Shown in pieces: positions 1 to 5,816 of a stretch of DNA of 9,381 nt. Below the pieces are notes generated by a model that worked only from the letters and a program-made list of their open reading frames with translations, was not told where the DNA came from and searched no databases. This DNA is from a bacterium. Lineage in GTDB: Bacteria > Krumholzibacteriota > Krumholzibacteria > LZORAL124-64-63. Where the stretch lies: assembly GCA_030592025.1 (NCBI GenBank), contig JAUUZX010000025.1, forward strand, positions 1-9,381, read 5' to 3'. Both the position numbers and the translations under genes were made by a program. Positions within the stretch are counted from its first letter, which is position 1. Every line of letters starts with the position of its first letter.

Positions 1-299
1 GGGGCGAGCTCGATGTCGAAGGTGGTGCGTTGGCCGGTGAAGTACTCGGCGAGCTGGTCGCGCAGGGGTGTGAAGGCCGCCTGGTCTTCATGGATATCCA
101 GGGGCGGCGGCGGGCCAGGATCCTCGCTTCCCGCCTCCGCCTCCGCCAGCCCGCCGGCGTGCAGGGCGCGGCCCAGGGCGTGGGCCCGGGTGTGGTACTC
201 CCAGGCACGGGGCAGGAACTCGAGGTGGGCCAACCCGTCGGGGCCGGCGACCGCGAGCAGGGGGTCGAGGACGGTGCGCAGCAGAGCGTATCGGATCAT
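1..299 (-). CDS. ogt: Methylated-DNA--protein-cysteine S-methyltransferase, N-terminal part (cut by window edge)
   Basis: The enzyme removes alkyl groups from O6-alkylguanine in DNA by suicide transfer to its own cysteine, and acts in the cytoplasm. Only the first 99 residues are inside the window; the catalytic PCHR domain lies beyond the left edge. The visible part resembles the ribonuclease-H-like N-terminal domain of this family: a GLAHLEFLPRAWE strand region near residues 22-34, then a Pro-rich linker, then the diagnostic junction LRDQLAEYFTGQRTTFDIEL (about 79-98), which matches the family pattern QL.eYF.G.r..Fd.pL. The ATG at 299 is preceded by AGGAGG at 312-317, about 12 bases upstream. 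No stop interrupts the frame to the edge. The gene is transcribed divergently from arsR and shows no functional tie to the redox operons. The catalytic part is not visible, so activity cannot be judged. Confidence 0.82.
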   Translation of the reverse strand, partial: MIRYALLRTVLDPLLAVAGPDGLAHLEFLPRAWEYHTRAHALGRALHAGGLAEAEAGSEDPGPPPPLDIHEDQAAFTPLRDQLAEYFTGQRTTFDIELA

Positions 300-328
300 C
301 GGTTCAACCTTCCTCCTGACAGGACGGG

Positions 329-358
329 ATCATATCAGAACCAACGGTCGCAACACAA
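329..358 (-). promoter_or_regulatory. Putative extended -10 promoter of ogt
   Basis: On the minus strand TATGAT (329-334) is preceded by TG one base upstream, giving an extended -10 box TGATATGAT. A weak -35 candidate TTGTGT (353-358) sits 18 bases further upstream. Transcription would start near 322, just before the AGGAGG ribosome binding site (312-317) and the ATG at 299. Assigned by eye from box similarity and position only. Confidence 0.45.
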
Positions 359-665
359 TGGGGCGATGAATTCATGGCTGGCCTTCCCGGCAGGGGTGAC
401 GAAGCCGGTCGTCGGGTCGTCCCGGCATATTTTCAGGGTCGGCTTCTCCCTGCCGGCGGCAAGTGATGGTGGGCTCTCCAGGCCTGGAAATCACGAAAAG
501 TGCACCAAAGGACGTTGATATCCAGTCTTAAATCCATATAACCCATATAAATACACTAAGTTAAAAATATATCAGGACGTCGAAAACCGGCTATTTCCCA
601 CAAGAATACCATGAAATAACACCCGTAAACGCCGTTTTCACGTAGTAAAACACTCTGATATCCAC

Positions 666-683
666 AACTCAACGCTTGGAGTT
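666..683. promoter_or_regulatory. Imperfect palindrome, candidate operator upstream of the arsR -35 box
   Basis: AACTCAACGCTTGGAGTT has arms AACTC and GAGTT, and the inner AA/TT also match if one G is bulged. It ends six bases before the TTGACA -35 box of arsR. ArsR-family proteins are dimers that bind imperfect inverted repeats at or near their own promoters, so autoregulation here is a reasonable inference. Nothing in the sequence proves that this particular palindrome is the site. Confidence 0.3.
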
Positions 684-689
684 TTCTTT

Positions 690-717
690 TTGACAGCCGA
701 TCCAGAGCTTGCATACT
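690..717 (+). promoter_or_regulatory. Sigma70-like promoter of the arsR operon (module 1)
   Basis: A perfect TTGACA (690-695) is followed after 16 bases by CATACT (712-717), a four-of-six match to TATAAT. Transcription would begin about 724-727, at or immediately before the arsR ATG (727). The message would then be leaderless or nearly so, which agrees with the absence of any Shine-Dalgarno sequence before that ATG. The promoter should drive all of module 1, since no strong internal promoter or terminator was seen before 4615. Confidence 0.5.
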
Positions 718-726
718 TCCATAATC

Positions 727-1122
727 ATGAAAGTTGAGAACTTTGAAATCTTCGAGATCCACGCGGCCTACTGCCGGGCCCTGGCCAGTCCGAAACGTCT
801 GGCCATCCTGGCGTGCCTCGATCGGCGGGAAATGTCCGTCGGCGAGCTGGCCGATGCGTGCAGCGCTCCTCTTTCCACGATCAGTCGTCACTTGAGCGTG
901 ATGAAGGACAAGCACCTGGTGATTGCGCGGCAGGAAGGCACGCGGGTGTACTACCGACCCGCGGACTCGAGGATCGTCGCGGCCTGTTCCCTCATCCGTA
1001 CGGTGCTCATCGACGGCATGAAGAAGAGGGGCGAACTGATCCGGGAGATCGACCCCGAAGAGATGATCATCAGCGATGATGACGAACCCGCGGATCCCTC
1101 CACCGAACAGGAAGGCTCGTGA
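727..1122 (+). CDS. ArsR-family winged-helix transcriptional regulator
   Basis: This is a 131-residue DNA-binding regulator of the ArsR/SmtB type, probably the local repressor of module 1. The core runs from about residue 17 (RALASPKRLAIL) through SVGELADACSAPLSTISRHL (37-56, helix-turn-helix with recognition helix around STISRHLSVMK) to the wing RQEGTRVYYRPAD (68-80), then a C-terminal helix and an acidic tail rich in D and E (109-129). The arsenic-binding ELCVCDL motif is absent. Its cysteines are C16, C30, C45 and C87; C30 (second helix) and C87 (last helix region) loosely recall the redox cysteine pair of SqrR/BigR-type members, but the spacing differs. The ATG at 727 is chosen because the TTG at 709 would lie inside the promoter. 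The stop overlaps the next start as TGATG. The inducing signal is unknown. Confidence 0.88.
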   Translation: MKVENFEIFEIHAAYCRALASPKRLAILACLDRREMSVGELADACSAPLSTISRHLSVMKDKHLVIARQEGTRVYYRPADSRIVAACSLIRTVLIDGMKKRGELIREIDPEEMIISDDDEPADPSTEQEGS

Positions 1123-2006
1123 TGGACAGAAGGAATTTCCTCAAGAACCTGTGCGCGGCCGGTGCGACCTCCATGGCACTGCCGGCCCTTGCGGAGGCGC
1201 GGGAGGAGACGACGAAGAAGGAGTTCGTCTCCGTCCTCGTCGACACGACGCGCTGCATCGGTTGCCGCAACTGCGAGGTCGCCTGCGCAACGCAGAATGA
1301 CCTCCCCATACCGGAGAGCACGTCTCCGGACGTCTTCGCCGAGTTGCGTGACACCACGCCGGACCAGTGGACGGTGGTCAACAAGTTCGACACCGACGCC
1401 GGCGAGGTCTTCGTCAAGAAGCAGTGCATGCACTGCAACCAGGCCGCCTGCTCGACCGCCTGCCTGACCCAGGCCATGTACAAGACCGAGGAAGGGCCGG
1501 TCATCTGGCGGGCGAGCAAGTGCATGGGCTGCCGGTTCTGCATGGTGTCCTGTCCGTTCGTCATCCCGCGGTTCGAGTACCACAGCGCGAACCCCAAGAT
1601 CCAGAAGTGCATCCTCTGCAACGAGCGGTTGGAAGAGGGCGAGCTGCCGGCCTGCGTCGAGACCTGCCCGGTGGACGCCCTCCAGTTCGGGACCCGGCGC
1701 GAGATGGAGCGCATCGCCCAGAACCGGATCTACAACAACCCCAACGACTACGTCGACCACATCTACGGTCAGGACGAAGTCGGCGGGACCGGTTGGTTGT
1801 ACCTGTCGGCGGCACCCTTCGACCAGATCGGTTTCCGCACCGATCTGAGCCACGAACCCGTGCCGGCGTTGACCCAGAACTTCCTGTACGCCGTGCCCGT
1901 CGTGTTCCTGCTCTGGCCGGCGGCCCTCAACGGCATGCGCTACATCAAGTCCAACGAGGATGCCGTCCAGATCGACATGACCGACAACGCGGGAGAGGAC
2001 ACATGA
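1122..2006 (+). CDS. Tat-exported ferredoxin with four [4Fe-4S] clusters, HybA/HmcB type (module 1)
   Basis: A 294-residue electron-transfer subunit expected on the periplasmic face of the membrane, passing electrons between the NrfD-type partner and the cytochrome. It begins with a twin-arginine signal (MDRRNFLKNL, followed by an Ala-rich stretch to about 25). Four cysteine groups follow: C45-C48-C51-C55, C102-C105-C110-C114, C134-C137-C140-C144 and C163-C166-C178-C182, the full set for four cubane clusters with the usual cross-pairing. A hydrophobic segment near 254-270 is a likely C-terminal membrane anchor, as in HybA. The ATG at 1122 has AGGAAGG six bases upstream and overlaps the arsR stop by one base; a GTG at 1119 is less likely. 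It overlaps the next gene by four bases (ATGA). No molybdopterin subunit accompanies it, so DmsB- or NrfC-like annotations would mislead. Confidence 0.92.
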   Translation: MDRRNFLKNLCAAGATSMALPALAEAREETTKKEFVSVLVDTTRCIGCRNCEVACATQNDLPIPESTSPDVFAELRDTTPDQWTVVNKFDTDAGEVFVKKQCMHCNQAACSTACLTQAMYKTEEGPVIWRASKCMGCRFCMVSCPFVIPRFEYHSANPKIQKCILCNERLEEGELPACVETCPVDALQFGTRREMERIAQNRIYNNPNDYVDHIYGQDEVGGTGWLYLSAAPFDQIGFRTDLSHEPVPALTQNFLYAVPVVFLLWPAALNGMRYIKSNEDAVQIDMTDNAGEDT

Positions 2007-3241
2007 GCCAGACTCCGGCACCGACCACTCCCAACATCGGCAGTGTCGGCGACTTCGTACGATTCCTCGCCAGCGAGATGAAGCCCAAGGGCAAGTTCCT
2101 GACGCCCTTCAACATGATCTCCATCCCCATCATCGCCGTGGGCATGGTGCTCATCGTCATCCGCTTCATCTACGGCATCGGGGCCATCACGAACCTGGAC
2201 CAGCAGACGCCCTGGGGCATCTGGATCGGGTTCGACGTGGTCACCGGCGTGGCGTTGGCCGGTGGGGCCTACGTGCTGACCTTCATCGTCTACATCATGG
2301 GACGTCAGCGTTACCACTCGATCGTGCGGTCCGTGGTGCTCAACGGTTTCCTGGCCTACATGTTCTACGCCGGGGCGCTGATGCTGGATCTGGGACGACC
2401 CTGGAACATCATCAACCCGATCATCGGCAACAACTTCGGCGTCAGTTCGGTGCTCTTCCTGGTGGCCTGGCACTTCATGCTGTACATGGCCGCCGAGTTC
2501 ATCGAGTTCTCGCCGGCGGTGGCCGAGTGGCTGGGCATGAAGCGCCTGCGCAAGATCACCGGCGGGCTGACGGTGGCCGCGGTGATCTTCGGCATCACAC
2601 TGTCGACCCTGCACCAGTCGGGTCTGGGCGCGCTGTTCCTCATGGCCGAGAGCAAGATCCACCCCCTGTGGTACACCGAGTTCATCCCGGTGCTCTTCTT
2701 TGTGTCGAGCATCTTCGCGGGCCTGTCCATGGTCATCGTCGAGGGGTCCATCAGTCACAAGGTCTTCGCCTCGCGGTTGGGGCACGGCATGCACGATGGC
2801 CATGACGGCATCCTGATCGGGCTCGGCAAGGTCTGTGCCGGGGCGATGTTCGTCTACCTGTTCCTGAAGCTGCTCGTGGTGATCCACGGCCAGCAGTACG
2901 CGCTGCTGTTCACGGGCTGGGGCGCCTGGTTCGTGGTGGAGGTGGGCGGCTTCGTGCTCGTGCCCCTGCTGCTGTTCTACAAGGCGGTCAGGGAGGGGAA
3001 CGTCAAGCTGATCAAGATAGCGGCGTCGATGGCCCTGGTCGGCATCCTGCTGAACCGGCTGAACATTTCCGTCATCGCCTTCAACTGGTTCTCGGAGAAC
3101 CACTACGTGCCCCACTGGGCGGAGATCTGGGTCACCGTGACCATCATCCTGTTGGAAATCTGGGCCCTGCGCTGGATCGTGCATCGGATGCCGGTCCTGA
3201 GCGATCCTCCCGCCTGGGCGGCGGAGATGGACGACCACTAG
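2003..3241 (+). CDS. NrfD/HybB-type polytopic membrane subunit, HmcC-like (module 1)
   Basis: A 412-residue integral membrane protein of the NrfD/PsrC/HybB group, which in characterised complexes exchanges electrons with menaquinone or ubiquinone. About ten hydrophobic helices are visible (first about 38-58, then through to about 375-395). Family landmarks are TNLDQQTPWGIWIGFDVVTG (63-82), LHQSGLGALFL (203-213) followed by KIHPLW (218-223), and NRLN (351-354), closest to the HybB/HmcC branch. The family carries no cofactor of its own. The ATG at 2003 overlaps the ferredoxin stop as ATGA, with GAGAGG just upstream, which indicates translational coupling. A loop GHGMHDGHDG (260-269) is unusually rich in His and Asp and has no counterpart in the module 2 homologue. 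The open frame continues upstream of 2003, but that part is the wrong frame of the ferredoxin gene. Confidence 0.92.
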   Translation: MSQTPAPTTPNIGSVGDFVRFLASEMKPKGKFLTPFNMISIPIIAVGMVLIVIRFIYGIGAITNLDQQTPWGIWIGFDVVTGVALAGGAYVLTFIVYIMGRQRYHSIVRSVVLNGFLAYMFYAGALMLDLGRPWNIINPIIGNNFGVSSVLFLVAWHFMLYMAAEFIEFSPAVAEWLGMKRLRKITGGLTVAAVIFGITLSTLHQSGLGALFLMAESKIHPLWYTEFIPVLFFVSSIFAGLSMVIVEGSISHKVFASRLGHGMHDGHDGILIGLGKVCAGAMFVYLFLKLLVVIHGQQYALLFTGWGAWFVVEVGGFVLVPLLLFYKAVREGNVKLIKIAASMALVGILLNRLNISVIAFNWFSENHYVPHWAEIWVTVTIILLEIWALRWIVHRMPVLSDPPAWAAEMDDH

Positions 3242-3249
3242 GCGGAGTG

Positions 3250-3270
3250 GCGGGCCGGTCTCAGGCCCGC
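3250..3270 (+). other. Intercistronic stem-loop between the NrfD-like gene and the small membrane gene
   Basis: GCGGGCC (3250-3256) pairs perfectly with GGCCCGC (3264-3270) around a seven-base loop. No U-tract follows, so it is unlikely to be a terminator. It lies in the 53-base gap after the NrfD-type stop, the longest gap in this operon, and could act as an mRNA stabilising or processing element. Confidence 0.4.
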
Positions 3271-3294
3271 GATTCCCGAGGAAGAGGATTCGTC

Positions 3295-3441
3295 ATGACC
3301 GAGTACACGTACCTGGACATCTTCGCCACCAAGGGCATCGAGTACATGGTGGTGCTGGTCTACTTCGTGCTGTTCGTGGTCTTCACCCGGACGCTCGAAT
3401 CCCCCAACAAGAACGGCAAGAAGAAGGCCGGAAAGGAATAA
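3295..3441 (+). CDS. Small single-helix membrane protein, HmcD-like by context
   Basis: A 48-residue protein with a short polar N-terminus (MTEYTYLDIFATKG), one hydrophobic helix at about residues 18-33 (EYMVVLVYFVLFVVFT) and a Lys-rich C-terminus (KNGKKKAGKE) that by the positive-inside rule should face the cytoplasm. Hmc- and Nhc-type operons of sulfate reducers also encode a very small membrane protein of unknown role beside the NrfD-like subunit, so I infer an accessory or assembly subunit of the complex. The assignment rests on position and topology rather than a sequence motif. The ATG at 3295 is chosen over an upstream in-frame ATG at 3247, because GAGGAAGAGGA precedes it and the longer N-terminus is charged and lies over a stem-loop. 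It ends two bases before the cytochrome start. Module 2 has no equivalent. Confidence 0.75.
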   Translation: MTEYTYLDIFATKGIEYMVVLVYFVLFVVFTRTLESPNKNGKKKAGKE

Positions 3442-3443
3442 TC

Positions 3444-4586
3444 ATGCGGACGCGAATCGCCATTTCCCTGGCCGGTCTGCTGGGTCTCGCCTTGATGGTT
3501 CCGGGCACCGCCCGGGCCTACGAGGAGTACATCCCCGGCGCCGGTGAGAACCTCGCCTGTTCCCTGTGCCACACCTGTGAGTACCCCACCCACGACGACC
3601 TCTGCCTGAGCAAGAGCTTCTGCCTGCGCAATCGCGGGGCCAACCAGTCGGGCGGACTCCCGCACCAGAAGGTCATGGTCCTGGACGAGATGGAGAAGGT
3701 CTACGACCCGGTGTACTTCGATCACGAGAAGCACGCCCAGATGTCGTCCATGGGCGGCGGTTGCGAGAGCTGCCACCACTTCGTGCCGGCCACCAGCGGC
3801 CACCCGGCCTGCCGCGAGTGCCACGCCGTCAATTCGAAGCACAGCAAGATCCAGCCGGGCCTGAAGGCGGCCTATCACCGCCAGTGCCTGGACTGCCACA
3901 AGGAATGGGACACCGAGACCCATTGCGAGTGGTGCCACCGCAAGAAGGTCGGCGGCATGAGCGATGCCGAGATCGCCGGTTTGCCGGACCTGATCCACGA
4001 GGCTCCCCTGGAGGTCAAGGACCTGATCGTCTTCGAGACCGACTACGATGACGGCGACAAGGTTCCTTTCCACCACAAGAACCACGTCGAGCTCTATGAT
4101 CGCGATTGCAGCGTCTGCCACGAGAACGAGACCTGCGCCAGTTGCCATGTGCACGGCGCCGAGTCCCACCCCCTGGGCCTGATCGCCGAGGTCGACCTGC
4201 ACGACACCTGCTACAAGTGCCACGACGAGGAGAAGGGTTGCGAGCAGTGCCACGGGCGCGGCGCGAACGACCTCTTCGACCACGCTGAGGTGGGCTGGGA
4301 ACTGCAGCCCTACCACAAGGTGCTGCAGTGCAAGGATTGCCACCAGACGGCGGGCAAGTACGAAGCCAACGACCCGCGCTGCGTGACCTGCCACTTCGAC
4401 GGATTCGACCCGAAGCGCTTCAACCACGCGGTGACCGGCGTCGTGCTCGACGAGGTCCACCGTGAGGAGGCGGACTGCGCCGATTGCCACACCAGCGGCT
4501 ACGGCGTCCACACCACCTGCGACAATTGTCACGATGACGATCGCAAGTGGGAGCGCCACGCCAGCTTCGGACCTGGATCCGAGTAG
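3444..4586 (+). CDS. Secreted multiheme cytochrome c with 13 CxxCH motifs (module 1)
   Basis: A 380-residue periplasmic or surface electron carrier. A Sec signal peptide (MRTRIAISLAGLLGLALMVP) ends with TARA, with likely cleavage after residue 25. CxxCH heme-attachment motifs begin at residues 39, 107, 123, 148, 161, 222, 231, 256, 266, 296, 313, 345 and 359. Many non-motif histidines (for example FDHEKH, AYHRQ, PFHHKNH, PYHKV and FNHAV) are available as sixth ligands, suggesting mostly bis-His hemes as in cytochrome c3-like proteins. Just after the first motif come three further cysteines (C45, C54, C60) around a PT turn; these recur in the module 2 paralogue and could bind an Fe-S cluster or form disulfides. 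AAGGA lies six bases before the ATG. It is the last gene of the operon and probably the soluble partner of the two subunits encoded upstream. There is no C-terminal membrane anchor. Confidence 0.93.
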   Translation: MRTRIAISLAGLLGLALMVPGTARAYEEYIPGAGENLACSLCHTCEYPTHDDLCLSKSFCLRNRGANQSGGLPHQKVMVLDEMEKVYDPVYFDHEKHAQMSSMGGGCESCHHFVPATSGHPACRECHAVNSKHSKIQPGLKAAYHRQCLDCHKEWDTETHCEWCHRKKVGGMSDAEIAGLPDLIHEAPLEVKDLIVFETDYDDGDKVPFHHKNHVELYDRDCSVCHENETCASCHVHGAESHPLGLIAEVDLHDTCYKCHDEEKGCEQCHGRGANDLFDHAEVGWELQPYHKVLQCKDCHQTAGKYEANDPRCVTCHFDGFDPKRFNHAVTGVVLDEVHREEADCADCHTSGYGVHTTCDNCHDDDRKWERHASFGPGSE

Positions 4587-4614
4587 ACCGTCCGCGACAT
4601 CGTGGTGACAAAAG

Positions 4615-4645
4615 AACCGGCGGCCACTTCCGTGGCCGCCGGTTT
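4615..4645. terminator. Bidirectional intrinsic terminator between the convergent operons
   Basis: A perfect 13-base-pair stem, AACCGGCGGCCAC (4615-4627) with GTGGCCGCCGGTT (4632-4644), encloses a TTCC tetraloop. On the plus strand it is followed by TTTCTTGTT, and on the minus strand by TTCTTTTGTC, so both operons can use it. It lies in the 78-base gap between the two cytochrome stops (4586 and 4665). Confidence 0.9.
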
Positions 4646-4664
4646 CTTGTTGGGGAGGCCGGGA

Positions 4665-5816
4665 TCAGTGCAGCTTGCGCTTGCCCGGGATCCGCTCGGG
4701 GTACATGTGCTCGTCGTGGCAGTCGTCGCAGGACGGCGTCACGCCGAATTCCATGTCCAGGTGGCAGCTGTCACAGTCCAGGTCGATGTGGTCCTCATCG
4801 AGCACCACGTTGGTGACGGCGTGGTTGAACGAGCCCACCTCCCAGTGGATGTGGCACGACGCGCAGCGGGTCTGGGGCGTCCGGAACGACGACGGGTCGC
4901 CGTGGCAGGACTCGCACGCCTGTTGGGTATGGTAGGGAGCCAGGTCCCAGCCGGTCGAGCCGACGTGCTCGAAGGGGGGCTTGGCCTCATTGGCGTGGCA
5001 GAACATGCAGTCCCGTTCGCCATGGCACGAGCAGCAGCTCGTCAGGTGGTTCAGGTTCTCGACCCGCTCCCGTCCGCCGTCGTGGCAGCGGGCGCAGGAG
5101 TCGCCCCGGTGGCAGTCCACGCACTGCTGGCCGAACAGCTGCACATGGTCCTCGTGATGGAAGGTCACGATGGGGCCTTCTTCGTAGGTCGTGTCGTAGG
5201 TGTAGGATAAGGTCGCCTCGATCTTGGGGTGGGGGACGCCGACGATGTCGGTGGGGTCATGGGCGGCTGCGCCCGGTGTTCCGCCACCGTTCTCTTCATG
5301 GCAAAAACTGCAGGCGTTCTCGTGGCTCCAGTCCCGGTGGCAGTTCATGCACTGCCGGTGGTAGGCGCCCTTGAGCGCGGGCATGCGGAGGTCGGCCTCC
5401 TCGCGATTGACCTCGTGGCAACTGCGGCAGGGCGGGATCTCCCCCGTCTTTTCCGAGTAGTGGTGGCAGTGGGTGCAGCCACCGCCCATCTCAGCCATGC
5501 CCGCGTGCAGCTTGTGGGCGAAAACGACGGGCCGGTAGAGGTTGGCCAACTGGTCGATGATGACAACGTCCGGGCCGTCGTCGGCTTCGTGATCGCCGTA
5601 GAAATGGGCGCCGTGGCGGGGGCAGTGGACCAGGCAGGGGTCGTCGAGGGTCGGCTCCGGGCATTCGTGGCACTCGGCGCACGAGCTCGCGGCCCAGGCC
5701 TCGGAGTGGGGCTTGCCGTGATCCAGGGGATGGGACGGATCCACGACTGAGTCCTGCGCGGAGGCCGAGGCTGCGATCAGGGCCAGGACGGCGAAGAGGA
5801 TGAATGTGTTACGCAT
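4665..5816 (-). CDS. Secreted multiheme cytochrome c with 13 CxxCH motifs (module 2)
   Basis: A 383-residue paralogue of the module 1 cytochrome with the same inferred role. The signal peptide (MRNTFILFAVLALIAASASA) should be cut after residue 20. CxxCH motifs begin at residues 46, 114, 130, 156, 169, 232, 241, 261 (CCSCH), 270, 301, 318, 348 and 363, almost the same spacing as in the other copy. Shared blocks include AYHRQCMNCH, PYHTQQACESCH and FNHAVTNVVLDEDH. After the first motif, extra cysteines C52, C61 and C65 form a C-x2-C-x2-C-x8-C-x3-CP pattern that resembles a ferredoxin signature. The ATG at 5816 is preferred over an in-frame GTG at 5825 because GGAGGT lies seven bases before it and the shorter start gives a clean signal peptide. 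The start overlaps the end of the NrfD-like gene by eight bases. It is the last gene of the minus-strand operon. Confidence 0.93.
   Translation of the reverse strand: MRNTFILFAVLALIAASASAQDSVVDPSHPLDHGKPHSEAWAASSCAECHECPEPTLDDPCLVHCPRHGAHFYGDHEADDGPDVVIIDQLANLYRPVVFAHKLHAGMAEMGGGCTHCHHYSEKTGEIPPCRSCHEVNREEADLRMPALKGAYHRQCMNCHRDWSHENACSFCHEENGGGTPGAAAHDPTDIVGVPHPKIEATLSYTYDTTYEEGPIVTFHHEDHVQLFGQQCVDCHRGDSCARCHDGGRERVENLNHLTSCCSCHGERDCMFCHANEAKPPFEHVGSTGWDLAPYHTQQACESCHGDPSSFRTPQTRCASCHIHWEVGSFNHAVTNVVLDEDHIDLDCDSCHLDMEFGVTPSCDDCHDEHMYPERIPGKRKLH

Larger units (their letters stand above)
300..726. other. Intergenic region between divergent ogt and arsR; no gene seen
   Basis: I see no credible coding region here: open frames crossing it are shadows of the flanking genes or lack a ribosome binding site and coding character. 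The half next to ogt is GC-rich, while about 500-720 is strongly AT-rich. It contains the ogt promoter, the arsR promoter (690-717) and an imperfect palindrome before it. The motif TGATAT recurs at 516-521, 569-574 (reverse) and 656-661, and again in the ogt -10 region. A distant inverted repeat (CCGGCAGGG at 387-395 with CCCTGCCGG at 448-456) has a 52-base loop and no clear role. Confidence 0.7.

Noticed and set aside
387..456. Inverted repeat CCGGCAGGG / CCCTGCCGG as a terminator or structured RNA
   Set aside because: The loop is 52 bases, there is no U-tract and no gene ending there; chance pairing in GC-rich DNA is as likely.
951..2021. Long minus-strand open frame opposite the module 1 ferredoxin
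   Set aside because: Its low-complexity Val/His/Asp-rich translation is typical of the antisense of a GC-rich gene, and the plus strand encodes a clear four-cluster ferredoxin.
1367..3241. A 624-residue open frame that could look like a fusion of an upstream domain to the NrfD-like protein
   Set aside because: The first 212 residues are the out-of-frame, Arg/Pro-rich reading of the ferredoxin gene; the ATG at 2003, with a ribosome binding site and ATGA overlap, is the real start.
3360..4559. Long minus-strand open frame opposite the module 1 cytochrome
   Set aside because: Ala/Val-rich shadow of a gene with 13 CxxCH motifs on the plus strand; no ribosome binding site or family signature.
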